Shown here piece by piece: positions 53,911 to 64,000 of a DNA stretch of 64,000 bases. The notes beneath the pieces were generated by a model. The model did no database searches, was not told the DNA's origin, and was given only the letters and a program-made list of their open reading frames with translations. Source of the stretch: Caenimonas sp. SL110 (lineage in GTDB: Bacteria > Pseudomonadota > Gammaproteobacteria > Burkholderiales > Burkholderiaceae_C); the NCBI RefSeq assembly GCF_001044395.1, contig NZ_JANU01000006.1, positions 62,001 through 126,000 of the forward strand. The letters are read 5' to 3'. The first letter of the stretch is position 1; every line of letters begins with the position of its first letter. The translations under genes were made by a program, and so were the position numbers.

Positions 53911-55713
53911 TTACAGGTCTTCCGACCCCAGCAGCATCTCGGTAATTCCCTTGCCAGCCTTGACCATCGGGAAGACGTTCTCGGTCGGATCGGTGCGAAA
54001 GTCCATGAACACCGTACGGTCCTTGAGCTTGCGCGCTTCTTTCAGCGCAGGCTCGACGTCGCGCGGATGCTCGATCAGCATGCCCACGTGGCCATACGCT
54101 TCTGCGAGTTTCACGAAATTGGGCAATGCGTCCATGTAGCTGCTGCTGTAGCGGCCTTCGTAGTCGATCTCCTGCCACTGGCGCACCATGCCCAGGTAAC
54201 GGTTGTTCAGCGACACGATCTTGATCGGCGTGTTGTATTGCAGGCAGGTCGACAGCTCCTGGATGCACATCTGCACAGACCCCTCGCCGGTCACGCAATA
54301 CACCTCGCTGTCGGGTTTGGCGAGCTTGATGCCCATGGCATAGGGAATGCCCACGCCCATCGTGCCCAGGCCGCCGGAATTGATCCAGCGACGCGGCTCG
54401 TTGAACTTGTAGTACTGCGCGGCCCACATCTGGTGCTGGCCCACATCGGAGGTGATGTAGGTGTCGGCGTCTTTCGTGAGACCGTAGAGCGTCTCGAGCA
54501 CGTACTGCGGCTTGATGACGTCCTTGTTGCCGCGGTCGTACTTCAGGCAATCCTTGCCGCGCCATGCATTGATGGTCTCCCACCAGGCGCCCAGCGCAGC
54601 CGCGTCGGGCTTGGTGTTGAGCTCCTTGATCATGGCGATCAGTTCGGTGAGCACGTCTTTCACGTCGCCGACGATCGGAATATCGACCTTCACCCGCTTG
54701 GAGATGCTGGACGGGTCAATGTCGATGTGGATGATCTTGCGTTCGTTTTGCGCGAAGTGCTTGGGGTTGCCGATCACGCGGTCATCAAAGCGCGCGCCCA
54801 CGGCCAGCAGCACATCGCAATTTTGCATCGCGTTGTTGGCTTCGATGGTGCCGTGCATGCCCAGCATGCCCAGGAACTTGGGGTCGCTCGCCGGATACGA
54901 GCCCAGGCCCATCAGCGTGTTGGTGCAGGGGTAACCGAGCATGTCCACGAGCTGGCGCAATTCGCCGGTCGCATTGCCCAGGATCACACCGCCGCCGGTG
55001 TAGATGTAGGGCCGCTTGGCCGCCATCAGCAGTTGCAGGGCCTTGCGGATCTGACCGCCGTGACCCTTGCGCACCGGGTTGTATGAGCGCATCTCGACCT
55101 TGTCGGGATAGCCGTGATACGGGGTCTTGTTGAACGACACGTCCTTCGGGATGTCCACCACCACCGGGCCGGGACGGCCGCTGCGCGCAATATGGAACGC
55201 CTTCTTGAGCACTTCCGCCATCTGGCGAACGTCCTTGACCAGGAAGTTGTGCTTGACGATGGGACGGGTGATGCCGACGGTGTCGCACTCCTGGAATGCA
55301 TCCAGGCCGATGGCGGCCACCGGGACCTGGCCCGTGATGATCACCATGGGAATGCTGTCCATGTACGCGGTCGCGATGCCAGTCACCGCATTCGTGACGC
55401 CCGGGCCCGACGTGACGAGGGCCACGCCCACATCACCCGTGGCGCGCGCGTAACCGTCGGCTGCGTGCACGGCGGCCTGCTCGTGGCGCACCAATACGTG
55501 CTGGATGGTGTCCTGCTTGTAGAACGCGTCGTAGATGTGCAGCACCGCACCGCCGGGATAGCCCCAGACGTACTTGACGTTCTCGGCCTGCAGGGCCTTG
55601 ATGAGGATTTCGGCGCCGCGAAGTTCGGGCGCAGATGACGATGAAGTCGAAGTGGATGCAGCGTGGGCCGATGCGGCCGCTGCCGAGGTGAGCTCGGCCT
55701 TGGAGATTTCCAT
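53911..55713 (-). CDS. ilvB: acetolactate synthase large (catalytic) subunit
   Basis: A 600-residue ThDP enzyme. An unusual Ser/Ala-rich N-terminal extension of about 30 residues precedes ELRGAEILIKALQAENVKYVWGYPGGAVLHIYDAF. The catalytic Glu follows in VRHEQAAVHAADGYARA, and the ThDP motif is EGSVQMCIQELSTCLQYNTPIKIVSLNN. It condenses two pyruvates, or pyruvate with 2-ketobutyrate. It is the first gene of the ilvBHC unit, divergent from a sigma factor gene. Confidence 0.96.
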   Translation of the reverse strand: MEISKAELTSAAAASAHAASTSTSSSSAPELRGAEILIKALQAENVKYVWGYPGGAVLHIYDAFYKQDTIQHVLVRHEQAAVHAADGYARATGDVGVALVTSGPGVTNAVTGIATAYMDSIPMVIITGQVPVAAIGLDAFQECDTVGITRPIVKHNFLVKDVRQMAEVLKKAFHIARSGRPGPVVVDIPKDVSFNKTPYHGYPDKVEMRSYNPVRKGHGGQIRKALQLLMAAKRPYIYTGGGVILGNATGELRQLVDMLGYPCTNTLMGLGSYPASDPKFLGMLGMHGTIEANNAMQNCDVLLAVGARFDDRVIGNPKHFAQNERKIIHIDIDPSSISKRVKVDIPIVGDVKDVLTELIAMIKELNTKPDAAALGAWWETINAWRGKDCLKYDRGNKDVIKPQYVLETLYGLTKDADTYITSDVGQHQMWAAQYYKFNEPRRWINSGGLGTMGVGIPYAMGIKLAKPDSEVYCVTGEGSVQMCIQELSTCLQYNTPIKIVSLNNRYLGMVRQWQEIDYEGRYSSSYMDALPNFVKLAEAYGHVGMLIEHPRDVEPALKEARKLKDRTVFMDFRTDPTENVFPMVKAGKGITEMLLGSEDL

Positions 55714-55854
55714 GATGAACCTTTGTGATTTTCTCTGACGAAAAACCTTGGGTGCCCCTTGCGCGCCCTTGTGAGGCCGGTGCGGGACTTAGAACCACAG
55801 ACCATGGGCGCGCCTATCGCATCGCCGGATCAGGGCTCGTTTGCCTTTTGAATT

Positions 55855-55925
55855 GCAGCCGCATTATCGCACTGCAGCACGACAGGCCGGAAGCCACCTG
55901 AATTCACGATGCGATAATTTGCAGC
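55855..55925. promoter_or_regulatory. inverted repeats in the ilvB-sigma factor divergent region
   Basis: GCATTATCGCA (about 55860-55870) and TGCGATAATTTGC (about 55912-55924) are inverted copies about 40 bp apart between two divergent starts. Each includes a GATAAT that could serve as a -10, one on each strand. Confidence 0.4.
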
Positions 55926-55938
55926 TGCAGTTCCAGAC

Positions 55939-56562
55939 ATGGCGTCCGCGCCCGCAATAAAAGAGACATCCGGAGCCGTTCCAGGCGCCCCTTCCTTGGC
56001 CACAGAACTAGAACTTTCCGACTTCCTCAAGAGCGTGGAGAAGCGCGCATTCAAGCGCTCGGTCTACCACGTGCGCGATGAGGAAGCGGCGCTCGACATC
56101 GTGCAGGACAGCATGATGAAGCTCGCCGAGCATTACGGTGACAAGCCGCCCAACGAGCTTCCCATGCTCTTCCAGCGAATCCTGTCGAACTGCACCCTTG
56201 ACTATTTCCGCAGGAAAAAAACCCGCAACGCGCTTTTCTCCAATCTGGGCGACTTCGAATCGGCCAATGAGGAAGGAGATTTCGACTTGCTGGAAACTTT
56301 TGCGTCCGAAGCAGGCTCACAGCAGGCAGAGAGCGCGGAAGACACCACCAGACGGGCGCAGATCTTGCGAGAAATCGAATCGCAGATACAGGAACTGCCG
56401 GCCCGTCAACGTGAAGCCTTCCTGATGCGTTACTGGGAGGAGATGGACGTGGCCGAAACGGCGGCGGCTATGGGTTGTTCGGAAGGCAGTGTCAAGACAC
56501 ACTGTTCCCGGGCAGTCCAGGCCCTCAGTAAAGCACTGAAGGCAAAGGGAATACAACTATGA
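55939..56562 (+). CDS. RNA polymerase sigma factor, ECF type
   Basis: A 207-residue ECF-like sigma factor. Region 2 is FKRSVYHVRDEEAALDIVQDSMMKLAEHY with NCTLDYFRRKKTRN. Region 4 is ELPARQREAFLMRYWEEMDVAETAAAMGCSEGSVKTHCSRAVQALSKAL. The linker between them is acidic. It overlaps by four bases with a DUF3619 gene whose product has one membrane helix, a common anti-sigma arrangement, followed by DUF3106 and RDD genes. This four-gene order is typical of Burkholderiales. Confidence 0.92.
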   Translation: MASAPAIKETSGAVPGAPSLATELELSDFLKSVEKRAFKRSVYHVRDEEAALDIVQDSMMKLAEHYGDKPPNELPMLFQRILSNCTLDYFRRKKTRNALFSNLGDFESANEEGDFDLLETFASEAGSQQAESAEDTTRRAQILREIESQIQELPARQREAFLMRYWEEMDVAETAAAMGCSEGSVKTHCSRAVQALSKALKAKGIQL

Positions 56563-56996
56563 CCAACAACCAGCTCCAGACCCCGGCCCAGCTACAGGAA
56601 AGCTTTGGCCGACATGTGGCAGCCCGCCTGGCTGCCGGCGCGGCCGAATTGCCCTACGACCTGAGCGAGCGCCTTCGCGCCGCTCGCGTGCAGGCTGTAT
56701 CGCGCCGCAAACTCGTTGCCGAAATTCGCTACGCACCCGCCGTCAGCATGTCAGGCGGTGCGGCTGCCCTGAATCTGGGCGATGGCGACCAGCGCCAAAG
56801 CCTGTGGAACCGGATCGCGTCGGCACTACCGCTCATCGCGCTGGCCGCAGGCCTCATCCTCATCCACAGCATCGAGAACGATCGCCGGGCGAGCGAAGTT
56901 GCCGAAGTCGACGCGGCGTTGCTGAGCGACGACCTGCCACCTGCCGCCTACGCTGATCCCGGCTTCATCCAGTTCCTCAAGACAGTAGAGCGTTGA
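56559..56996 (+). CDS. DUF3619 family membrane protein, possible anti-sigma partner
   Basis: A 145-residue protein with a cytoplasmic N-terminal region of about 85 residues (LQESFGRHVAARLAAGAAELPYDLSERL), one membrane helix (ALPLIALAAGLILIHSI) and a short acidic C-terminus. The start overlaps the sigma factor stop (ATGA). The topology fits a single-pass anti-sigma factor, but no zinc-type ASD motif is visible, so the role is inferred from position. Confidence 0.82.
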   Translation: MTNNQLQTPAQLQESFGRHVAARLAAGAAELPYDLSERLRAARVQAVSRRKLVAEIRYAPAVSMSGGAAALNLGDGDQRQSLWNRIASALPLIALAAGLILIHSIENDRRASEVAEVDAALLSDDLPPAAYADPGFIQFLKTVER

Positions 56997-57032
56997 GCGG
57001 TTGGGCCGAGCCACCCGACACCTCGTCTACCC

Positions 57033-57725
57033 ATGAAGTCCTGCCGCAGTCTTACCCTGTTGCTGCTCGCGCCGTTGGTGCTGGCTGGTGCCGTGGCACA
57101 GACAACGCCGGCACCCCCTACGCTCCCGGCGTTGTCGCCTTCCGCACCTGCGAGTCGGGCCGCGGCACCCAGGCCCGCCAGTGCGCCCGTCAAGGCTGCG
57201 GCCAAACGCATCACCAAACCCGCGTGGACCGAGATTTCACCCGCCCAACGTGAAGTGCTCGCACCGCTGGCCGGCACCTGGGACTCGGTCAGCGAAGCGC
57301 AAAAGCGCAAATGGCTCGCACTGTCAGACAATTTCCCAAAGCTCGCTCCGGCCGAACAGGCCAAACTGCGCAGCCGCATGACCGAGTGGGTCGGCATGAG
57401 CGCGCAACAGCGCTCGCAGGCCCGTCTCAACTTCGGTGAATCCCAGAAGCTCGCACCCGACGACAAGCGGGCCAAGTGGGAGGCCTACCAGGCGCTGCCA
57501 CCCGAAGAAAAGACCAAGCTCGCCGGGGCCGCAGCTGCTGCCAAGCCGCCTGCAACCGCAGCGGCAGTCAAGCCTGTGGACCCAGACAAGCTCGCCGTCG
57601 TCCCGAAATCGGGCAAACCCAAGCCGGACGTGAAGACCCCCCGGATCGCAGTGGCGCCCAACCAGGTTGACCACAACACCCTGTTGCCGCAGCAACCGGG
57701 TCCAGCTGGCGTTCCCACCAATTGA
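57033..57725 (+). CDS. DUF3106 family exported protein
   Basis: A 230-residue protein with a signal peptide (LTLLLLAPLVLAGAVAQ) and Pro/Ala-rich low-complexity ends. The central helical domain (WTEISPAQREVLAPLAGTWDSVSEAQKRKWLALSDNFPKL) contains repeated WxxLxPxQRxxL-like elements, as in DUF3106. Probably periplasmic. It is coupled to the RDD gene by TGATG. Function unknown. Confidence 0.88.
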   Translation: MKSCRSLTLLLLAPLVLAGAVAQTTPAPPTLPALSPSAPASRAAAPRPASAPVKAAAKRITKPAWTEISPAQREVLAPLAGTWDSVSEAQKRKWLALSDNFPKLAPAEQAKLRSRMTEWVGMSAQQRSQARLNFGESQKLAPDDKRAKWEAYQALPPEEKTKLAGAAAAAKPPATAAAVKPVDPDKLAVVPKSGKPKPDVKTPRIAVAPNQVDHNTLLPQQPGPAGVPTN

Positions 57726-58198
57726 TGGCGCCGCCGCTCGCCAGACGCATGGCGTGCTGGCTCTATGAAGCCATGCTGCTGTTCGGCATTGCGTTTGCCG
57801 CCACCCTCGTGTTCAGCATCGCCGGCCAGATGAAGAGCGGCATGGACGACCGCAGGCCGCTGCTCATCGGCTTTCTGGTGATCGTCTTTGGCATTTACTT
57901 CACATGGTGCTGGGCCAAAGGCCAGACCCTGGCCATGCGGACCTGGCGCATTCGCGTTGTGGATCGCAATGGTGCCGCGCCAAGCCAGCTACGCGCGCTC
58001 TTTCGATATGCCTGTAGCTGGCTGTGGGTGCTTCCGCCCATCGCGTTTGTCGCACCGCTGAAGTTGAGCGCCACCCAGGTTTCGATCGCCGTGGGCGGCT
58101 GGATCGCCGTCTGGGCATTGCTGAGCTTGCTGCATCCCCAACGCCAGTTCTGGCATGACGCGCTCGCCGGCACCCAATTGGTGCCCGTGCAAGACTGA
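57725..58198 (+). CDS. RDD family membrane protein
   Basis: A 157-residue protein starting ATG 57725 with APPLARRMACWLYEAMLLFGIAFAATLVFS. The Arg and acidic residue of the first helix and GQTLAMRTWRIRVVD in the loop are RDD features. Four hydrophobic segments are visible. It is the last gene of the sigma-DUF3619-DUF3106-RDD block. Confidence 0.9.
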   Translation: MAPPLARRMACWLYEAMLLFGIAFAATLVFSIAGQMKSGMDDRRPLLIGFLVIVFGIYFTWCWAKGQTLAMRTWRIRVVDRNGAAPSQLRALFRYACSWLWVLPPIAFVAPLKLSATQVSIAVGGWIAVWALLSLLHPQRQFWHDALAGTQLVPVQD

Positions 58199-58258
58199 GG
58201 CCCCTGTCCAGTCGCCCGTGGGTCACAATCAGGCCCACATCATGACCCAGGGAAACAC

Positions 58259-58840
58259 GTGAGCCAGGCATTTTCGTTATGCGTCTATTGCGGCTCGCGC
58301 GGCCCGGCGCAGTTTGAAGGCGTTGCGCGGCAGGTCGGCACCTGGATCGGCCAGAACGGCGGACAACTTGTCTATGGCGGCGGCAACAACGGCCTCATGG
58401 GCACGCTGGCCGACGCCACGCTCGCCGCTGGAGGGAAAGTCATCGGCGTCATTCCGCGTGCGCTGGTCGAGAAGGAATACGCCAAGCGAGACTGCACCGA
58501 ATTGCACATTGTCGAAAACATGCACGACAGGAAACGCATGATGGCCGAGCGGGCCGATGCGTTCCTGGCCCTTCCCGGCGGCATCGGGACGCTGGAAGAA
58601 TTCTTCGAAGTCTGGACCTGGCGCCAGCTCGGATACCACGACAAACCCATCGGGCTGCTCGATTGGGGCGGTTATTACTCGCACCTGCGGGCCTTCCTGC
58701 GTACCGGCGTCGAGCAAGGATTCATGGGCGATTGGCTGATGGACCTGATTCGTGTCGAAACCGACCCGGAGGTTCTCCTGCCCGCGCTGGCAGAAGCCAG
58801 CCGGCTTGCGGTTCGCCAAAGCGCGTTGTCGCAGATCTGA
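58259..58840 (+). CDS. LOG family protein (nucleotide 5'-monophosphate phosphoribohydrolase)
   Basis: A 193-residue Rossmann protein starting at GTG: FSLCVYCGSRGP at the N-terminus, VYGGGNNGLMGTLADATLAAGG, and the diagnostic ALPGGIGTLEEFFEVWTWRQLGYHDKPI. Family members hydrolyse cytokinin-type or other nucleoside monophosphates to free base and ribose phosphate. It lies 12 bp upstream of a histidine kinase gene. Confidence 0.93.
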   Translation: MSQAFSLCVYCGSRGPAQFEGVARQVGTWIGQNGGQLVYGGGNNGLMGTLADATLAAGGKVIGVIPRALVEKEYAKRDCTELHIVENMHDRKRMMAERADAFLALPGGIGTLEEFFEVWTWRQLGYHDKPIGLLDWGGYYSHLRAFLRTGVEQGFMGDWLMDLIRVETDPEVLLPALAEASRLAVRQSALSQI

Positions 58841-58852
58841 ACAAGGCAATCC

Positions 58853-60541
58853 ATGCTGGCGGCCGAACGGATCAAACGCCTCAATCGCCTGTATGCCGTG
58901 GCCAGCGGCATCAATGAAGCCATCATCCGGATTCCTGGCGAGCAGCAGCTGTACATGGAAGCATGCCGGATTGCGGTTGAGCGCGGCGGCTTCCTGATGG
59001 CCTGGGTCGGGCGCAACGACGCGGCGACTCACCAGCTGGTACCGGTAGCGCGATGGGGCAAGGACAACGGCTATGTGGACTCGGTTCGCATCGTCACGGA
59101 CACGTCCAGCCGCGCTGGCATGGGCCCTGGCGGCACGGCATTTCGCACGGGCGAGGCATCTGTGTGCAACGACATCGAGGCCGACACCGAGTCTTTCGCC
59201 TTTCGCAAGGAAGCCCTTCAGCATGGCTATCGCAGTTGCGGCGCGTTTCCGCTGAAGCAGGACGGCCGGCCGGTCGCTGTCTTCTTCGTCTATGCCGCCG
59301 AGCCGCTGTATTTCGACGATCACGAACTGACCCTGTTCACATCGCTGGCCGACAATTTTTCTTTTGCCATCGAGGCGCGCGAACGCGAAACCGAGCGCAA
59401 CCAGATGGACGCCGCCCTGCGTGCCAGCGAGGCACGCATGAGAGCCATGATCGACAACCAGCCGGAGTGCGTCAAGATTCTGGCGCCCGACGGCTGCATC
59501 CGCGACATCAACCCGGCCGGGCTGCGCATCCTGCAGGCAGATTCAGCGGCCGAAGTGGTGGGGCGCAACGTCCTGGATTTCGTGCACGAGGAAGACAAAG
59601 AGAAGTACCTTGCGCTGCACGAGCAGGTCATGCGCGGAGAGAGCTATCACCTGCAGGCGCGCGCAGTCGGCCTGAAGGGTCGCGTCATCTGGATCGAAAC
59701 CAACGCGGTCGCCCTGCGTGCGGACGCCGGGGAAATCGACGGCGTGCTCTGCGTCACTCAGGACGTGACCGAATCCCGGGCGCAGCAGCAGGAAATTTTG
59801 AGCCTCAATGCCGAACTCGAACAGCGTGTGCGCCATCGCACCGCCCAGCTCGAAGCGGCCAACCAGGAACTGCAGGCGTTTTCGTATTCAGTCGCCCATG
59901 ACCTGCGCGCACCGCTGACCGCCATCGGCGGATTCAGCCAGGCGCTGGAGGCCCTGCTCTCTCCAACGGCAGACCCCAAGGCCACGCACTACCTCGCACG
60001 AATGCACGAGGGCGTGCAGCGCACATCGGAAATGATCGACGCCCTGCTGTCGCTTGCCACGGTGACGCGCACCAAGCTGCGCTGGGAACCGGTGGACCTG
60101 AGCGCGATGGCACACCGGGCATTCGAGCATTGCGAGCGCCAGTACCCGCGCCGCGTGTTCAACACGAGGATTCAGCCCGGCTTGATGGCGCAGGGCGACC
60201 CGCGACTGCTGCAGCTGGTGATGGACAACCTGATCGGCAATGCCTGCAAATTCAGCGAGAGCCGGCCGGTTGCCGATGTTGTCGTCAGCTCCATGATCGG
60301 GCCCGAAGGCGAGATCGTCTATGAAGTTTGCGACAACGGCGTCGGTTTCGACATGGCCTATGCGGGCAACCTGTTCGGTGTCTTCCAGCGGTTGCACAAA
60401 TCGGCGGAATTTCCGGGCACGGGAATTGGACTGGCCAATGTGCGCCGCATCGTGGCGCGGCACTCAGGCCGGATCTGGGCCGTTGCGAAGCCCGACCAGG
60501 GGGCTTCGTTCTACTTCACGCTCGGTGGTGAAGCCGCCTGA
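58853..60541 (+). CDS. soluble sensor histidine kinase (GAF-PAS-HisKA-HATPase)
   Basis: A 562-residue kinase without membrane segments. A GAF domain covers about 1-175 (GPGGTAFRTGEASVCNDIE, GYRSCGAFPLKQDGRPVAVFF), a PAS domain about 195-310 (VKILAPDGCIRDINPAGLRIL), and a coiled coil follows. The H box is YSVAHDLRAPLTAIGG, the N box DNLIGNACKF, and the G boxes CDNGVGFD and GTGIGLANV. The stop is two bases from the convergent PII gene stop. No response regulator adjoins. The signal is unknown. Confidence 0.93.
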   Translation: MLAAERIKRLNRLYAVASGINEAIIRIPGEQQLYMEACRIAVERGGFLMAWVGRNDAATHQLVPVARWGKDNGYVDSVRIVTDTSSRAGMGPGGTAFRTGEASVCNDIEADTESFAFRKEALQHGYRSCGAFPLKQDGRPVAVFFVYAAEPLYFDDHELTLFTSLADNFSFAIEARERETERNQMDAALRASEARMRAMIDNQPECVKILAPDGCIRDINPAGLRILQADSAAEVVGRNVLDFVHEEDKEKYLALHEQVMRGESYHLQARAVGLKGRVIWIETNAVALRADAGEIDGVLCVTQDVTESRAQQQEILSLNAELEQRVRHRTAQLEAANQELQAFSYSVAHDLRAPLTAIGGFSQALEALLSPTADPKATHYLARMHEGVQRTSEMIDALLSLATVTRTKLRWEPVDLSAMAHRAFEHCERQYPRRVFNTRIQPGLMAQGDPRLLQLVMDNLIGNACKFSESRPVADVVVSSMIGPEGEIVYEVCDNGVGFDMAYAGNLFGVFQRLHKSAEFPGTGIGLANVRRIVARHSGRIWAVAKPDQGASFYFTLGGEAA

Positions 60542-60543
60542 GT

Positions 60544-62594
<2,051 letters not shown>

Positions 62595-62596
<2 letters not shown>

Positions 62597-63800
62597 GGCA
62601 GCAGTGAAAGAAGACTCGAACGATTATGTCATCCGGGTGCACGGCTCGCCGCTGGAGCTTGATGCCGGGCAGTGGAACGCCCTGCTCGCACAGCAGGCCG
62701 AGCCCAGCCCCTTCATGCGCCACGAGTACCTTGCCGCGCTGCACGAAAGCGGTAGCGCCACTGCCAAATCAGGCTGGAAGCCGCGCTTTTTTACGTTGTC
62801 ACGCGGCGATGAACTGCAAGCGGCCTGCCCGCTCTACCTGAAGAGCCACTCGTACGGCGAATACGTCTTCGACTGGGCATGGGCCAGTGCCTACGAGCAG
62901 CACGGCCTGGCCTACTACCCCAAGGCCGTCATCGCGGTTCCGTTCACGCCCGTGCCCGGCACACGCGTGCTCGCAGTGGATGAGGACGCGCGCGGCCTGC
63001 TCATCCAGGCAGCGGTGGCATGGTGCGAACAAGAGGAGGTCTCGTCCCTGCACCTGCTCTTTGGTGCGCAAGCGGACATTGAGGCCTGCGCTGCACAAGA
63101 GCTGATGCTGCGCCACACCGTTCAGTTCCACTGGACAAACAGCGGCTGGGCAGACTTTGACGCGTTCCTGGCCAGCCTCGCGCAGGAAAAGCGCAAGAAG
63201 ATCCGGCAGGAGCGGCGCAAGGTCGCCGAGGCCGGCGTTGCGTTTCGCTGGTCACGCGGCAAGGACATCAGCCCTGACGACTGGGATTTTTTCTACAGCT
63301 GCTACGAGCGCACCTACTACGAACACGGCAACGCGCCCTACCTGAGCCGCGAGTTCTTCACCATGATGGCTCGCGACATGCCGGAAAACTGGCTTTTATT
63401 CATCGGCGAACGGGCCGATGAAAGCGGCATCCGCCGCCCGATTGCGTGCAGCCTGATTGCGGTTGACGACAGCGGCGCCGCCAAGGTGGCGTACGGCCGC
63501 TATTGGGGCGCGATCGAACGTGTCGATTGCCTGCACTTCGACGCTTGCTATTACCAGCCGCTGCAGTGGTGCATAGCGCACGGTTTCGATCGTTTCGAAG
63601 GCGGCGCCCAAGGCGAACACAAGATGGCGCGCGCGCTGATGCCAGTCAAGACGACCAGCGCGCACTGGCTCGCGCAGCCCGCGTTCGCCGATGCGGTCGA
63701 GCGGTTTCTGGAACGCGAAGGTGCGGGCATAGAGAACTACCTGGGCAGCCTGGAGCAACGCACACCGTTTCGCAACCGCGCGGACCAAGGTGGCCTTTGA
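62595..63800 (+). CDS. FemAB/GNAT-like peptidoglycan-type N-acyltransferase family protein (PF04339-like)
   Basis: A 401-residue protein: PFMRHEYLAALHESGSA, then FDWAWASAYEQHGLAYYPKAVIAVPFTPVPGTRVL, EKRKKIRQERRKVAEAG and FEGGAQGEHKMARALMPVKTTSAHWL, all typical of the DUF482/PF04339 acyl-CoA acyltransferase-like family. The start ATG 62595 lies in CATG, sharing two bases with the divergent nadE ATG; a GTG at 62604 is an alternative. Biochemical activity is unknown. Confidence 0.85.
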
Positions 63801-63808
63801 ACAGCCAA

Positions 63809-63880
63809 GTCATGGATGCCGGATCGAGTCCGGCATGACAGCCAAAGCACTGTCATTGCGGACTTGATCCGCAATCCATG
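63809..63880. repeat. composite palindromic repeat cluster 6
   Basis: CATGGATGCCGGATCGAGTCC-GGCATGACAG followed by the TGTCATTGCGGACTTGATCC unit, the same pair and orientation logic as clusters 1-5, in the gap before the last partial gene. Confidence 0.85.
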
Positions 63881-63963
63881 CGGCGCCTGATCTCCCGCAG
63901 GTCGGGTATCACCCTGTACCCGCCTGCATCCTGCCCGGTTAATGTCGCGCGCAGGAGACCCCG

Positions 63964-64000
63964 ATGAAATCACTGAGCGGCCTGGACGCGACGTTCCTGT
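63964..64000 (+). CDS. wax ester synthase/diacylglycerol acyltransferase family protein (3' end outside window)
   Basis: Only the first 12 codons are present: MKSLSGLDATFL. This closely matches the conserved start of bacterial WS/DGAT proteins (K-x-LSGLDA-x-FLY). GGAG precedes the ATG by a few bases. The family makes wax esters or triacylglycerol. The short stretch limits confidence. Confidence 0.6.
   Translation, partial: MKSLSGLDATFL

Noticed and set aside
54067-55086. 339-codon plus-strand open frame
   Set aside because: Antisense to ilvB, without recognisable motifs or a ribosome binding site.

Overview
The window reads as a stretch of chromosome from a high-GC betaproteobacterium of the Burkholderiales, most likely Comamonadaceae or a close relative. 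The basis is the aerobic benzoyl-CoA (box) cluster with a BoxR regulator, the sigma factor/DUF3619/DUF3106/RDD block, the short TTG-started arginyltransferase gene behind aat, and protein sequences typical of that order. Genes are dense, with many ATGA or TGATG stop/start overlaps.

Layout. 1-6500: end of a Crp/Fnr regulator, a phosphotransferase-like protein and acyl-CoA dehydrogenase pair, a GST, an L,D-transpeptidase-like protein and an OmpA-type barrel. 6794-6999: tRNA-Arg and tRNA-Pro. 7051-18859: a benzoate block with boxR-boxC-boxB on the minus strand, divergent from a flavodoxin, benzoate-CoA ligase and a five-gene ABC importer with an embedded LysE-type exporter. No boxA is present. 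18856-26307: DM13 protein, LysR/azoR pair, sulfate-binding protein, yggX, mnmC with a degenerate methyltransferase half, FAD monooxygenase and a REC protein. 26495-31698: assimilatory sulfate reduction operon (cysI, DUF934, cysH, cysD, cysN), then fdxA and a ferredoxin-NADP reductase. 33226-35514: a TPP riboswitch ahead of a TonB-dependent receptor.

35550-41512 is the accessory part. A tRNA-Asn gene is followed by about 5.9 kb bounded by an exact 45-bp copy of the tRNA 3' end. It holds a type II restriction-modification pair, an IS3-family element with a 4-bp target duplication, and a two-gene module that matches type II Thoeris anti-phage defence: a TIR protein (ThsB) and a two-helix membrane plus macro-like protein (ThsA). 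No integrase is visible, so this looks like a small defence island that has lost its recombinase or is moved in trans.

41674-47636: cytidylate-kinase-like protein, secreted cyclophilin, YedK/HMCES, the N-degron enzymes aat and bpt, an IclR regulator and a penicillin-binding endopeptidase. 47756-55713 (minus strand): branched-chain amino acid genes ilvB, ilvH, ilvC, then pssA and two adjacent 2-isopropylmalate synthases of different subfamilies. A 17-residue leucine-rich leader peptide and an attenuator-like hairpin precede the first leuA. 55939-64000: ECF-type sigma factor with a probable membrane partner, LOG protein, a soluble histidine kinase, PII next to glutamine-dependent NAD synthetase, a FemAB/GNAT-like protein and the first codons of a wax ester synthase/DGAT-type protein.

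Small composite palindromic repeats (two flavours sharing TGTCAT/ATCCATG edges) recur at six intergenic sites. No CRISPR array and no prophage were seen. All family assignments come from reading the translations; no search was run.
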